A stretch of 64,000 nt of DNA from Rheinheimera sp. MMS21-TC3 (GTDB lineage: Bacteria; Pseudomonadota; Gammaproteobacteria; Enterobacterales; Alteromonadaceae). Within the stretch, counting starts at the first letter, position 1. Each line of letters opens with the position of its first letter. The notes beneath the pieces were generated by a model. It was not told the DNA's origin. It did no database searches and was given only the letters and a program-made list of their open reading frames with translations. Where the stretch lies: contig NZ_CP135084.1 of NCBI RefSeq assembly GCF_032229285.1, forward strand, positions 992,001-1,056,000, written 5' to 3'. Positions 9,653 to 19,977 of the stretch are shown piece by piece. The translations under genes and the position numbers were made by a program.

Positions 9653-12379
9653 ATGTTTGGAAAACTTTTCACCAAATTAGTTGGTAGCCGCAACGACCGC
9701 TTCTTAAAGAAATTACAAAAACAAGTACAGCAAATCAATGCGCTAGAGGCTGAATATCAAGCCTTAACTGATGAGCAGCTACAGGCAAAAACCGCCTACT
9801 TTAAACAAAAAATTAAAGACGGGGCTAGCCTAGATGACATCTTAAATGAAGCCTTTGCCACTGTGCGTGAAGCTAGCGTACGGGTTTTTGGCATGCGCCA
9901 TTTTGATGTGCAATTAATAGGCGGCATGGTGCTGCATCAGGGTAAAATATCTGAAATGCGCACTGGTGAAGGTAAAACTTTAACCGCTACCTTGCCTGCT
10001 TATCTTAATGCCTTAAGTGGTGGCAGCGTTCATGTTATTACGGTTAACGATTACTTAGCCCGACGTGATGCTGAAACTAACGAGCCTTTATTTCGCTTTT
10101 TAGGCATGACAGTGGGTGTAAACGTACCGGGTATGTCACATGCAGATAAGCATAAAGCTTATGCTGCTGATATTACTTATGGTACTAACAACGAATTTGG
10201 TTTTGACTACTTACGTGACAATATGGCGTTCTCGCCAGATGATAGGGTACAGCGCGATCAAGCCTATGCCATTATTGACGAAGTTGACTCTATTTTAATA
10301 GATGAAGCTCGTACGCCACTAATTATTTCTGGCCCAGCTGAAGATAGCTCAGAGTTATATCAAAAAATTGATACCTTAGTGCCGCAACTGATTAAGCAAG
10401 ATGAAGAAGACGAAGAAGGTAAGCATGGTGATGGCCATTTCACCTTAGACGAAAAAGCCCGCCAAGTATATTTAACCGAGCAAGGGCAAATTAAAGTCGA
10501 AGACATGCTGCGTGAAGCTGGCATGATTGGCGAGCATGATACCTTGTTTTCTGCTGCCAATATCACCTTGTTGCACCACGTTTATGCTGCGCTGCGTGCC
10601 CATCAACTATTTAAACGCGATGTTGACTATGTAATAAAAGACGGTGAAATCGTTATAGTAGATGAGCATACTGGCCGTACTATGGAAGGTCGTCGCTGGT
10701 CTGAGGGCTTACACCAAGCGGTAGAAGCTAAAGAAGGCGTGCATATCCAAAATGAAAACCAAACCTTAGCCTCTATCACCTTTCAAAACTACTTCCGGTT
10801 GTATAACAAACTGTCAGGTATGACGGGTACAGCAGATACTGAGGCTTTTGAGTTTCAACAAATCTATGGTTTAGAAACAATAGTAGTACCTACTAACCGG
10901 CCTATGGTACGCAATGATATGGCCGACTTAGTTTATTTAACGGCAGAAGATAAATACCAAGCAATTATTGCTGATATTATTAAAAAGCAACAAGCTAATC
11001 GCCCAGTTTTAGTCGGTACAGCTTCTATAGAAAGCTCAGAATACCTATCTGAACTGCTTAACAAAGCTAAAATTACCCATAAAGTGTTAAACGCTAAGTT
11101 TCATGCTAACGAAGCTGAAATTATTGCTAATGCCGGTCGGCCAGGCCATGTCACTATTGCAACTAACATGGCAGGTCGTGGTACTGATATTGTATTAGGT
11201 GGTAGCTTACAAGCTGAATTAGCCGGTTTAACTGAGCCAACTGAAGAGCAAATAGCCAAAGTGAAAGCGGACTGGAAAGTACGTCACGATGCAGTTGTCG
11301 AGTCAGGTGGTTTACATATTATTGGTACCGAGCGTCATGAGTCACGCCGTATCGATAACCAATTACGTGGTCGCTCTGGTCGTCAAGGTGATAAAGGGTC
11401 AAGCCGCTTTTATCTATCGCTAGAAGATTCGCTAATGCGCATTTTCGCTTCTGATAGAATGGCCGCTATGATGCGCCGTTTAGGTATGGAAAAAGGCGAA
11501 GCCATAGAGCACCCTTGGGTCAGTCGTGCCATTGAAAACGCTCAGCGTAAAGTGGAAGCCCGTAACTTTGATATTCGTAAGCAATTACTAGAATTCGATG
11601 ACGTAGCTAACGACCAACGTAAAGTGGTATATGAGCAACGTAATGAGTTATTAGACGCTACAGATATTAGTGAAACTATTACTGTTATTCGTGGTGATGT
11701 AGTTGAAGATTTAATTAGCCAATATATTCCGCCAGAGTCTTTAGACGAAATGTGGGATATTCCAGGATTAGAGCAGCGTTTAAAAGCTGACTTTGCGTTA
11801 AATTTACCTATAGCGCAGTGGTTAGCCGATGATAAAAAGCTATTTGAAGAAAAATTGCGTGAGCGTATTCAGCAAGAAGTAGAAAACGCTTATCAGCTAA
11901 AAGAGCAAATGGTGGGTGCCGATGTTTTGCGTCAGTTTGAAAAAGCCATTATGTTGCAAAGCCTAGACACGCACTGGAAAGAACATCTAGCGGCTATGGA
12001 TCACTTACGCCAAGGGATCAACCTACGTGGTTATGCCCAAAAAAATCCTAAGCAAGAATATAAGCGTGAAGCCTTTGAGTTATTTTCGGCTATGCTAGAA
12101 AACCTGAAAATAGATGTGGTGGGTGTGCTGGCTCGAGTTCAAGTACAAGCTGCTGAAGACGTAGAAACGGTTGAAGAACAAAGACGTAAAGCCGATGCCG
12201 TGCCGCACAGCTATGAGCATGCTGAAGCTGAGCAGTTAGGCGCCGAGCTGCCAGAAAATGCTACTGAAGCTAAAAATCCACAGCCAATGATCCGCGATGG
12301 CGTAAAAGTAGGCCGTAACGATCCTTGCCCTTGTGGTTCAGGTAAAAAGTATAAGCAATGCCATGGTAAGTTAGTGTAA
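9653..12379 (+). CDS. secA: SecA, preprotein translocase ATPase
   Basis: Motor protein driving polypeptides through SecYEG. The Walker A region ([18 protein letters not shown], near residue 102), the DEAD-type box ([19 protein letters not shown]), and helicase motif VI ([11 protein letters not shown]) are visible. The C-terminal zinc-binding SEC-C tail ([14 protein letters not shown]) binds SecB and lipids. Length is 908 residues. mutT follows two bases after its stop. Confidence 0.98.
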   Translation: MFGKLFTKLVGSRNDRFLKKLQKQVQQINALEAEYQALTDEQLQAKTAYFKQKIKDGASLDDILNEAFATVREASVRVFGMRHFDVQLIGGMVLHQGKISEMRTGEGKTLTATLPAYLNALSGGSVHVITVNDYLARRDAETNEPLFRFLGMTVGVNVPGMSHADKHKAYAADITYGTNNEFGFDYLRDNMAFSPDDRVQRDQAYAIIDEVDSILIDEARTPLIISGPAEDSSELYQKIDTLVPQLIKQDEEDEEGKHGDGHFTLDEKARQVYLTEQGQIKVEDMLREAGMIGEHDTLFSAANITLLHHVYAALRAHQLFKRDVDYVIKDGEIVIVDEHTGRTMEGRRWSEGLHQAVEAKEGVHIQNENQTLASITFQNYFRLYNKLSGMTGTADTEAFEFQQIYGLETIVVPTNRPMVRNDMADLVYLTAEDKYQAIIADIIKKQQANRPVLVGTASIESSEYLSELLNKAKITHKVLNAKFHANEAEIIANAGRPGHVTIATNMAGRGTDIVLGGSLQAELAGLTEPTEEQIAKVKADWKVRHDAVVESGGLHIIGTERHESRRIDNQLRGRSGRQGDKGSSRFYLSLEDSLMRIFASDRMAAMMRRLGMEKGEAIEHPWVSRAIENAQRKVEARNFDIRKQLLEFDDVANDQRKVVYEQRNELLDATDISETITVIRGDVVEDLISQYIPPESLDEMWDIPGLEQRLKADFALNLPIAQWLADDKKLFEEKLRERIQQEVENAYQLKEQMVGADVLRQFEKAIMLQSLDTHWKEHLAAMDHLRQGINLRGYAQKNPKQEYKREAFELFSAMLENLKIDVVGVLARVQVQAAEDVETVEEQRRKADAVPHSYEHAEAEQLGAELPENATEAKNPQPMIRDGVKVGRNDPCPCGSGKKYKQCHGKLV

Positions 12380-12381
12380 AG

Positions 12382-12834
12382 ATGGCAAGCAATAGCAAAG
12401 CAAATACAGAGTCAGCGCAAGCTGGCTCTGTTGTTTTAGCCGCAAAACAACTGCATGTTGCAGTAGGCGTTATTATTCAAAATAACCAAGTACTTTTAAG
12501 CTTGCGCAGTAAGCAGCAGCATCAAGGTGGCAAATGGGAGTTTCCTGGTGGCAAAGTAGAAGCGGGTGAAACCGTCTACCAAGCCCTAGCGCGAGAGTTA
12601 AAAGAAGAGTTAGCCATAGACATTATTAATGCCGAACCTTTTATGCAGCAGGCGTTTAGCTACCCTGAGCGCGATGTGTTACTAGACATCTACTTAGTTA
12701 CAGACTTTAGCGGCAGCCCGCAAGGAGTAGAAGGCCAGCCATTGCAGTGGGTTAGCTTTGCTAAGCTGTCACAGCTTAAGTTCCCCGAGGCCAATCAACC
12801 CATAGTTAACAAGCTACAACAGCAGTTTAGGTAA
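12382..12834 (+). CDS. mutT: MutT, 8-oxo-dGTP diphosphatase (Nudix)
   Basis: Removes 8-oxo-dGTP from the nucleotide pool to prevent A:T to C:G transversions. The Nudix box runs from GGKVEAGET through ARELKEELAI (GX5EX7REUXEEXGU pattern) near residues 55-78. Length is 150 residues, about 20 longer at the N-terminus than the E. coli enzyme. The secA-mutT order is the usual one. Only two bases separate it from secA, so it is probably co-transcribed. Confidence 0.93.
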   Translation: MASNSKANTESAQAGSVVLAAKQLHVAVGVIIQNNQVLLSLRSKQQHQGGKWEFPGGKVEAGETVYQALARELKEELAIDIINAEPFMQQAFSYPERDVLLDIYLVTDFSGSPQGVEGQPLQWVSFAKLSQLKFPEANQPIVNKLQQQFR

Positions 12835-13044
12835 ATAGATTATTCATTTTTAGGTTATTATTAATAACTACTTCATTTATTAGCGGATAAGTTATATTTG
12901 CTTCTTTCTAACTCAAAACTATAAATTCAATAGCTATTTTTTATATACCTTAAAAAAACACTTTAAGTAGTAAAAGCTAGAAAGTTTAAATATCTATATT
13001 AGATTTTAAGGCGTATTACTAATAATAGGACTATTGAATTTTAT

Positions 13045-13554
13045 TTAATTATTTGGCCATACCAACTCTTTTAATGCGAGCCCATTAAATGGTATTTGCA
13101 ATGTTTGGATTTTTTCTAATTTTTGTCTTGTTTCACTAGGTAATTGGGAATAATTAATTTTAATTTCCAAGTCTGTTGCATTAAAATTATTTAATTTGTG
13201 ATTTTGAAGATATTTAACAACTTCTTTATTGAATTTATCTTTATTTAAGTTTTCAAGTAATATAAGTGATTCAATATAAACGGACTTTTCTTCTAATGCA
13301 CAAAGTTGAAACGCTCTATCTTCAAGATATAGAATAATGAAAGGGGTATAGGATATATTAGAAAGTAATTTTCTTTCATCTACCGTCAATGTGATTTCAG
13401 AATTTCTACTTTCCATACACTTCTGTAGTGTTTCTTCATATTGATTAAATTTAGATTGACTATATTGCATAGCACTTTCTAGAGTAATACTTTTTGCAGT
13501 TCCAGATATTAAAATTAAAACTAATAACAATTTACTCAAAATGGCATCCTTCAT
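13045..13554 (-). CDS. Hypothetical secreted protein
   Basis: I do not recognise this 169-residue protein. A hydrophobic N-terminus (SKLLLVLILISGTAKS) looks like a signal peptide. The mature part is mostly polar and predicted helical by eye, with two cysteines (CMESRN and FQLCALEE). It starts inside the end of a frameshifted gene just upstream, and the two overlap by 23 bp, which suggests an original two-gene unit. The codons are markedly A+T rich compared with mutT and yacG, and the 210 bp between its stop and mutT are A+T rich and featureless, consistent with acquired DNA. Confidence 0.6.
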   Translation of the reverse strand: MKDAILSKLLLVLILISGTAKSITLESAMQYSQSKFNQYEETLQKCMESRNSEITLTVDERKLLSNISYTPFIILYLEDRAFQLCALEEKSVYIESLILLENLNKDKFNKEVVKYLQNHKLNNFNATDLEIKINYSQLPSETRQKLEKIQTLQIPFNGLALKELVWPNN

Positions 13555-13950
13555 AAATCGCTTTCCAAAATTGATATTCTTTAGAGCTTACTGTGTTTTG
13601 TAATACTAATTTAAGAGCAACCTTTTCAATTTGGCGCCTTTTAATCGCATTTTGGCTATGAATAGAACTAAAAAATATATCCCAATTAGCTGAATAAATA
13701 GCATATCCTGATTGTGATAAATCAGAAGATGCTATATTAAAAGCTAATCCTTTATCGAATTGTGGAAGACCAGATCCTGAGGCACCTTTTCTAGCAGAGC
13801 CACCAAAAATAGACCATAAATGACCTAAAAGAAGTACTTTAGTACCTAGCTTTTCAAGCTCAGCTCAAGCTCAGCTAATCGTTCAATTTCTTGAATAGCA
13901 CTTAAACTACTTTGGCTTAGCTGGAGATCAATAATTGTTGGGCATTTCAT
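13532..13950 (-). pseudogene. Frameshifted hypothetical gene (11-bp tandem duplication)
   Basis: Translation from the ATG at 13950 begins MKCPTIIDLQLSQSSL and hits TAG after about 35 codons. The frame that should continue encodes a further stretch of about 105 residues (EKLGTKVLLLGHLWSIFGG and onward) to the TAA at 13532. The break coincides with a run of GAGCTT/GAGCT repeats near 13855-13872. Removing 11 bp restores one 135-residue frame of 408 bp. The family is not recognised. Confidence 0.65.
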
Positions 13951-14029
13951 TTAATACATTCCTTTGCTTCGAAAACAAAAGAGTAGCATAATAGAGGTAA
14001 AAATGTAACACCCTTGTGTCAATGGTGTG

Positions 14030-14263
14030 CTAACTGTTAAAAAAATCATTATCCTGAGCAATAAACTCTTGCTCTAACTCGTCTAAGTACTGCTCTGACA
14101 GTGCCGCATCTATAGGCGACTTATCAGGAATACGATGATTCTCCGCCGCCCAATCGCCTAAATCAATCAACTTACAGCGCTTACAACAAAACGGCCTAAA
14201 CTCAGACTCAGTTGACCAAACAACTTCTGCTTTACAAGTTGGACAATTAACTTTAGTTACCAT
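14030..14263 (-). CDS. yacG: YacG, DNA gyrase inhibitor
   Basis: Small zinc protein (77 residues) that binds GyrB and inhibits gyrase in E. coli. The four zinc cysteines are visible in CPTCKAEV and [15 protein letters not shown]. An acidic tail follows. It belongs to the usual coaE-zapD-yacG run that follows the pil genes. Confidence 0.92.
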   Translation of the reverse strand: MVTKVNCPTCKAEVVWSTESEFRPFCCKRCKLIDLGDWAAENHRIPDKSPIDAALSEQYLDELEQEFIAQDNDFFNS

Positions 14264-14330
14264 AATTGAATTTTATCCTAGTTAAGCCTAAGGCTAATAA
14301 TGAACTCTAAACTGGCAGGATAACGATTTT

Positions 14331-15077
14331 TTAGCAGCACGCAAGTTTAAAAGCTTGGTTATCACTGCTGTTGCTGCGGCCGCTTTGATCGCAAAGTTGC
14401 ATAAAGCGGATAGCGTAACGGTATTTGTTGCCGCTAATAGTGGGGTAAACACCGGCATTAATTGGGTAGCTTAAGCGCAGTAACTCGTATTTATCAGTGT
14501 TACTTTGGTAAAAACCATTATCAGCGGTAAGGGCTTCAAAGTGGCCGCGTTCGCGGATAAAGCTTAAAACAAAATCTATAGCTTGCTGGACTAAGCTTAG
14601 CTGTTGATACCAAGATTTAGCCACTTTTTGCCGATAGCTTAGCTCTAAATGCAGCCAATATTGCAGTTGCGGCATATCAAAATAACAGCTGCCACCTGGG
14701 ATAGAAAACCTTTGGCGCAATGGGGCTAAAAAAGGATCTTGTTTAATGCTAGCAATAAACTTAGTGCTACGCAGTAAGTCGCTTTGTAGTTTAACGGCCT
14801 GTTGCAGCATCGTTTGTAATTTATCGTCCGATACCGAAGGGTGGCTAGACCAAGCAACTAAGGCTGCCTCGCAGCGCTCTACGTCTTTTATTAAGTCTGG
14901 CCTAATGTCGTTACGGTCGAGAATTTCAATTAAATTAAACAGGTTATTAAAAAAAGCTTGTTGTTGCCATTCGCTGTCTAAACTGAGTAATTGTTGCAGC
15001 TGATTAAATAAATGCTCTACCCGCAAGTAAGTTCGTACTTTTTCATTTAAGGGGTGTTCATAAATCAGCTCTGTCAT
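14331..15077 (-). CDS. zapD: ZapD, Z-ring associated protein
   Basis: Cytoplasmic FtsZ cross-linker that binds the FtsZ C-terminal peptide. The 248-residue length and the characteristic opening (YEHPLNEKVRTYLRVEHLF) match the family. It sits between coaE and yacG, its conserved location. FtsZ, its target, is encoded about 7 kb upstream in the same window. Confidence 0.93.
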   Translation of the reverse strand: MTELIYEHPLNEKVRTYLRVEHLFNQLQQLLSLDSEWQQQAFFNNLFNLIEILDRNDIRPDLIKDVERCEAALVAWSSHPSVSDDKLQTMLQQAVKLQSDLLRSTKFIASIKQDPFLAPLRQRFSIPGGSCYFDMPQLQYWLHLELSYRQKVAKSWYQQLSLVQQAIDFVLSFIRERGHFEALTADNGFYQSNTDKYELLRLSYPINAGVYPTISGNKYRYAIRFMQLCDQSGRSNSSDNQAFKLACC

Positions 15078-15091
15078 GCCATTCCTATTGG

Positions 15092-15706
15092 TTAGCCTGA
15101 ATTGCCTTTAGCGGCAAGTTGTAAATAGCGTTGATGTAAGGCTTGCACTTGGGGCACTAATGCCTCTAGGTTGCTATGGTTATGTATTATATCATTGGCT
15201 TGGGCTAAGCGTTGTTGCCTGGGTAACTGCGCTGCCATTATTGCTGCCACTTGTTGCTCTGACACCTGATCCCGAGCTAAAGTTCGGCTTATTTGCAGGC
15301 TTTCTGGTAAATCAATCACTAATATCCGCTGACAATAAGGTTGCAAGTTGTTTTCAAGCAATAAAGGCGCAACTAACAAGGCATAAGCTGAATTGCAACT
15401 AGCTAATTCGGTTAACAATTGCTGGCGAATGGCAGGGTGTAGTAGTTGCTCTAACCAAGCTTTAGCGGCGCTATCAGTAAAAACTAGTTGTCTAAGTGCG
15501 GCTCGGTTTAAACTGCCATCAGCTTGTAATATTGACTGACCAAATTTAGCTGTTATAGCCGCTAAACATTTAGTGCCGGGTTGAACTAAGTTGCGGGCTA
15601 TTACATCAGCATCAACATGCTGCACACCTAAATTGGCAAATAATTTAGTAACAGTGGTTTTACCACAACCTATACCACCGGTTAGACCAACTATAAATTG
15701 ACTCAC
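15092..15706 (-). CDS. coaE: CoaE, dephospho-CoA kinase
   Basis: Catalyses the last step of coenzyme A synthesis. The P-loop GLTGGIGCGKTTV at residues 7-19 and the LLVAPLLLENNLQPY segment are diagnostic. Length is 204 residues. The start is a GTG at 15706, giving the expected MSQFIVGLTGG opening. That start codon lies inside a 7-bp-periodic repeat that fills the gap to pilD. Confidence 0.95.
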   Translation of the reverse strand: MSQFIVGLTGGIGCGKTTVTKLFANLGVQHVDADVIARNLVQPGTKCLAAITAKFGQSILQADGSLNRAALRQLVFTDSAAKAWLEQLLHPAIRQQLLTELASCNSAYALLVAPLLLENNLQPYCQRILVIDLPESLQISRTLARDQVSEQQVAAIMAAQLPRQQRLAQANDIIHNHSNLEALVPQVQALHQRYLQLAAKGNSG

Positions 15707-15745
15707 AACTCACCACTAAACATTCAATCCTCACCACTAAGCATT
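15704..15745 (-). repeat. Six-unit heptad tract filling the pilD-coaE gap
   Basis: Read in the sense of pilD, the gap is six consecutive 7-bp units: AATGCTT, AGTGGTG, AGGATTG, AATGTTT, AGTGGTG, AGTTGTG. It begins within the pilD stop codon and ends within the coaE GTG start. It belongs to the same family as the tracts after ftsZ and nadC. Confidence 0.65.
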
Positions 15746-16646
15746 AATAAACCCCAATATAATTTAAATATATTTGGCTTATTTGCTCGCCCCACAGCAT
15801 GGCAATCCAGCCCGCTGCTGCTATATAAGGGCCAAAGGGGATAGGGGTAGTTTTATCTTTACCCTGAATGCTAAGTAAGGTTATGCCCACTACAGCACCA
15901 ACCAAGGAAGATAGTAAAATAATTAAGGGTAATTGCTGCCATCCTAACAGGGCGCCAAAGATAGCCAGTAATTTAAAGTCGCCATAGCCCATACCTTCTT
16001 TACCGGTTAATAATTTAAACAGCCAATACACCGACCATAAGCTTAAATAACCTGCAGCTGCACCTATAATGGCTTGGCTTGGGCTAACCAAAGCTGAGTC
16101 GCTAAGGCTAAATAGCAGTACTAACCACAGTAAAGGCAAAGTTAGCTGATCGGGCAGGAGCATTTTATCAATATCAATAAAGCTTAAGGCAATTAGGCCC
16201 CAAGTAAGCACTATCAACAGCATAGCAGTTAAGCCAAAGCCTAGTTGCCAGGCTACCAACATGGCCATAACTGCTGTTAAGCCCTCAATAAGCGGATAAC
16301 GGCTACTAATAGGCGCTTTACAGCTGCGGCATTTAGCCTTAAGTAATAGCCAACTTACAATAGGAATATTGTCATAAGCTTTAATCGGCGTTTGGCAATT
16401 AGGGCAGCATGAGCGCGGTACGGCTAAATTAAAGCTAGCTTCATCAGTGTCAGCACCAGTACTAGTATCATCAGCAGCAGGTTGGGTAAAATAGGCTTTA
16501 TACTCAGCTTGCCAGTCTAGCTCCATCATTTTGGGTAAACGATAAATTAGCACATTTAAAAAGCTGCCTACTATTAAGCTAATTAGGCCAACTAGAATAA
16601 TAAACAGCACGGGCTCTTGTTGCAGCACTAAGCTTAGCTCTGCCAT
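15744..16646 (-). CDS. pilD: PilD, prepilin peptidase / N-methyltransferase
   Basis: Inner-membrane aspartic protease that cleaves and methylates type IV prepilins and type II pseudopilins. The zinc-type cysteine pairs CPNC and CRSC are in the first cytoplasmic loop. The catalytic aspartates are in FIDIDKMLLPD and GMGYGDFKLLA. About eight membrane helices fit 300 residues. The first loop carries a 20-residue low-complexity insertion (AADDTSTGADTDEAS). It overlaps pilC by one base. Confidence 0.94.
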   Translation of the reverse strand: MAELSLVLQQEPVLFIILVGLISLIVGSFLNVLIYRLPKMMELDWQAEYKAYFTQPAADDTSTGADTDEASFNLAVPRSCCPNCQTPIKAYDNIPIVSWLLLKAKCRSCKAPISSRYPLIEGLTAVMAMLVAWQLGFGLTAMLLIVLTWGLIALSFIDIDKMLLPDQLTLPLLWLVLLFSLSDSALVSPSQAIIGAAAGYLSLWSVYWLFKLLTGKEGMGYGDFKLLAIFGALLGWQQLPLIILLSSLVGAVVGITLLSIQGKDKTTPIPFGPYIAAAGWIAMLWGEQISQIYLNYIGVY

Positions 16647-17875
16647 TACACTATTGAACCCATAGCAAAGATAGGTAAGTACATAGCAATAATAAGGCCG
16701 CCTATTACTACACCTAATACCGCCATTATCATTGGCTCTAATAGGGCGGTTAAGCCATCTACGGCATCATCTACTTCTTGCTCATAAATATTAGCCACTT
16801 TAGATAGCATGCTGTCTAAAGCACCGGTCTCTTCACCTATAGACACCATTTGCACTACCATTTCCGGGAAGCGCTTAGTCTGCTTCATAGCAATGTACAT
16901 AGGGTTACCTGAGGATACTTCTTCGCGAATATACATAATAGAATTTTTATACACTTCATTACCCGAGGCACCAGCGGCAGACTCTAAGGCTTCTATTAAA
17001 GGCACACCAGCGGCAAAAGTAGTAGATAAAGTGCGGGCATAACGGGCCACAGCGGCTTTATTTAAAATATCGCCTATTACTGGGGCTTTTATTATTAAGC
17101 CATCCATCCAGGTTCTAAACCTTAAATTGCTGCCATAGGTTTTTTTAACTAAGTAACCAAAACCAATTAAGCCAAACAGCACTACCCACCAATAGGCTTG
17201 CATTAGTTCTGACAATTTTACCACTAGCTGAGTAAAGGCCGGCAGCTCAGCGCCAAAGCCAGCAAAAATTTCGGCAAATTGCGGTACTACAAAAATTAAT
17301 AAAATAGAGCTAACAATACCGGCTATAATGAGTACAGCCGCAGGGTAAAACATGGCTTTTTTAATTTTTGACTTTAAGGCTTCGGCCTTTTCTTTATAAA
17401 TAGCAATACGGTCAAAAATGCTATCTAAAGCACCTGATGCCTCGCCCGATTTAACTAAGTCACAATATAACTCATCAAAATACTTAGGGTGCTCGCGTAA
17501 TACCTCAGACAGTGGTATACCAGCTTGCAGCTTAACCGAAATCTTTTGCATTAAAGCGCCTAAGTTTTTATGGTCTGAGCCACTAGCAATTAAATCGACC
17601 GACTGCACTAAAGGCACACCAGCGCCTAGCATAGTGGCAATTTGCCGGGTCACTAAAGCGATATCGGCAGCAGTTATTTTTTTGCCTTCGCCAAATAATG
17701 AGCGCGGTTTTTTCTTAACCCCAGAGGGGGTAATACCTTGCTGGCGCAATAAGGCTTTAACCTCAGCAATATTAGCGCCTTTTAACTCACCGCTAACCTT
17801 AGTACCGCGGCGGTTAACCCCTTTGTAATTATAGATATCAAGCTGTTTTATTTTTAGGTTATTGGCCTGAGTCAT
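16646..17875 (-). CDS. pilC: PilC, type IV pilus platform protein
   Basis: Polytopic inner-membrane protein of the GspF superfamily on which the pilus assembles. Two tandem T2SSF domains are visible, each starting with a QIATMLGAGVPL / TLSTTFAAGVPL-type motif and each followed by hydrophobic helices. Length is 409 residues. It lies between pilB and pilD in the canonical order. Confidence 0.95.
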   Translation of the reverse strand: MTQANNLKIKQLDIYNYKGVNRRGTKVSGELKGANIAEVKALLRQQGITPSGVKKKPRSLFGEGKKITAADIALVTRQIATMLGAGVPLVQSVDLIASGSDHKNLGALMQKISVKLQAGIPLSEVLREHPKYFDELYCDLVKSGEASGALDSIFDRIAIYKEKAEALKSKIKKAMFYPAAVLIIAGIVSSILLIFVVPQFAEIFAGFGAELPAFTQLVVKLSELMQAYWWVVLFGLIGFGYLVKKTYGSNLRFRTWMDGLIIKAPVIGDILNKAAVARYARTLSTTFAAGVPLIEALESAAGASGNEVYKNSIMYIREEVSSGNPMYIAMKQTKRFPEMVVQMVSIGEETGALDSMLSKVANIYEQEVDDAVDGLTALLEPMIMAVLGVVIGGLIIAMYLPIFAMGSIV

Positions 17876-17980
17876 AGTTAATCCCTGTTGTCATCATGCT
17901 GCTTACAGCTTTTGCCTAAGCAAATAGCTAAAATACCATATTAGCTAATATTTTATTATGCTTAACTAAAGCTAAGTTAA

Positions 17981-18043
17981 ACTTAAAACTTAAAACTTAA
18001 AACTTAAAACTTAAAACTTAACACTTAACACTTAGCACTTAGC
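17981..18043 (+). repeat. Nine-unit heptamer array abutting the pilB stop
   Basis: Nine uninterrupted 7-bp units: five ACTTAAA, two ACTTAAC, two ACTTAGC. The array ends exactly at the base before the pilB stop codon, in the pilB-pilC gap. On the pilB sense strand the units read as AGTGCTA / AGTGTTA / AGTTTTA, so they belong to the same family as the other heptad tracts. Perfect units make copy-number change by slippage likely. Confidence 0.85.
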
Positions 18044-19738
18044 TTAGCCTTGAGTCACTCGGTTTACTTCCGCTAAGCTAGTTAAGCCAGCAGCGGCTTT
18101 AATTAAGCCCGACTGGCGTAAATTGTTAACGCCTTCTAGTTGGGCTTGGTTGCTAATATCTAACGAATTACCGCCTTGCATTATAATGTCGGCCATTTTA
18201 GCGCTAACTGGCATAACTTCATAAATACCGACTCGGCCTTTATAGCCACTAGTGCAGTTATCACAACCAACAGGTTTATAAATAGTTATACTACTTAGTT
18301 GCTCTGGGGTAAAACCTTGCTTTAATAATTCTGCCTCTGGCAGTTGCTCGGGAATTTTACAATGGCTGCATAGCCGGCGCGCTAAGCGCTGGGCAATAAT
18401 TAGGGATACTGAACTGGCCACGTTATAAGAGGGTACGCCCATATTAAGCAGTCTGGTTAAGGTTTCTGGTGCCGAATTAGTGTGCAAAGTAGACAATACC
18501 AAGTGACCGGTTTGCGCCGCTTTAATGGCTATTTCGGCGGTTTCTAAGTCTCGCACCTCACCCACCATAACTACGTCGGGGTCTTGGCGTAAAAAAGATT
18601 TTAAAGCCGATGAAAAGGTTAAACCTGCGCGTGGGTTAACTTGCACTTGGTTAATGCCAGCTAAGTTAATCTCTACAGGATCTTCAGCAGTAGAAATATT
18701 AGTTTGCTCAGTATTTAAAATGGCCAAGCCGGTATAAAGTGATACCGTTTTACCCGAGCCAGTAGGGCCTGTTACTAAAATCATGCCTTGCGGTTGCTTT
18801 AAAGCATTTAAGTACAGCTGTTTTTGCTCTGGCTCGTAGCCTAACACATCTATGCCTAACATAGCGCTGTCGGAGTCGAGGATCCGCATTACTATTTTTT
18901 CACCCCAAATAGTAGGCAAGGTACTAACCCGAAAGTCTATGGATTTTTTAGCAGAAATTTTTAACTTTATGCGGCCATCTTGCGGTACCCTTTTTTCGGC
19001 AATATCTAAGCGCGACATTACCTTTAACCGTGCCGATAGCCTAGTGGCTAGTTCAACAGGTGGGCTGGCCACTTCATTTAAAATACCGTCTATACGAAAC
19101 CGAATGCGGTAGGTTTTTTCATAAGGTTCAAAGTGTAAATCCGAGGCGCCCTTGCGAATAGCGTCATGGAGCATTTTATTAATAAAAGCAATAATGGGCT
19201 GATCTTCAGCGTCCACTACCATGCTGGCATCATCGTCTGCTTTATCTTCAATGCCTAAAGAGCCTAAATCCCACTCGGTATGGCCATACTCTTGGCCAAA
19301 ACTGTTATCAAAAACGGTATCAATTAATTTAGTTAATTGGCTGTAATCTACTACAACCACTTCAGCGTTTAGGCCAGTATTAAATTCGCAATCTTCAATG
19401 GTTTGAATATCAGTAGGGTCTACTACAGCTAAAAACATACTGCGACCGCGTTTACCTAGCGGTAACATATGGGTTTTGCGCACTAGCTTTTCGTTGCGCA
19501 AATCTTCTGGCACCATGCTGCTGTCATAATGGGTTAAATCAAACTGAGTAGTTAAACTTATTTTAGCCGCAGCATTGGCTAGCATCTCACTACTAATTAG
19601 CTTTTCGGTAATTAGCAGCTCGGGCAAGTTTTTATATTGACTGCCTTTTTCAGTAATCACTTTTAGGGTCTGATCAGAATCAACCAAGCCAAGTTGACTT
19701 AAGCGTTTTAATAAAGTAGAGGTTGCTGTAACTGCCAT
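18044..19738 (-). CDS. pilB: PilB, type IV pilus extension ATPase
   Basis: Hexameric cytoplasmic ATPase that powers pilus extension. It has an N-terminal GspE_N domain (about residues 1-150), then the ATPase core with Walker A GPTGSGKT. The Asp box is followed by the Walker B-like region QDPDVVMVGEVRDLETAEIA. A zinc-binding tetracysteine (CSHC and CDNC) precedes KGRVGIYEVMP. Length is 564 residues. In related genomes pilA lies directly upstream; here a 9.8-kb island separates them. Confidence 0.96.
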   Translation of the reverse strand: MAVTATSTLLKRLSQLGLVDSDQTLKVITEKGSQYKNLPELLITEKLISSEMLANAAAKISLTTQFDLTHYDSSMVPEDLRNEKLVRKTHMLPLGKRGRSMFLAVVDPTDIQTIEDCEFNTGLNAEVVVVDYSQLTKLIDTVFDNSFGQEYGHTEWDLGSLGIEDKADDDASMVVDAEDQPIIAFINKMLHDAIRKGASDLHFEPYEKTYRIRFRIDGILNEVASPPVELATRLSARLKVMSRLDIAEKRVPQDGRIKLKISAKKSIDFRVSTLPTIWGEKIVMRILDSDSAMLGIDVLGYEPEQKQLYLNALKQPQGMILVTGPTGSGKTVSLYTGLAILNTEQTNISTAEDPVEINLAGINQVQVNPRAGLTFSSALKSFLRQDPDVVMVGEVRDLETAEIAIKAAQTGHLVLSTLHTNSAPETLTRLLNMGVPSYNVASSVSLIIAQRLARRLCSHCKIPEQLPEAELLKQGFTPEQLSSITIYKPVGCDNCTSGYKGRVGIYEVMPVSAKMADIIMQGGNSLDISNQAQLEGVNNLRQSGLIKAAAGLTSLAEVNRVTQG

Positions 19739-19977
19739 TAAAGGAAAAGTTCCTATTGTTATTTTTTATATTAGGAAGATTAATTGATTATGCCATTAAT
19801 AGCCGTTAATTCAAGTTTTAACGTTAGGTTAGGTAAGACAGCTGGCAAAGAAATTGATGTCTCTTTAACAGAAATAAAAAGCTGTTCACTACAGTTTAAA
19901 CAAGCTATTAAGTAATATTCTTTAAGCTATTTGCTAAAAAACTTGTGCTGGATGTAAGAGTTTAAAAGCAAATTGAT

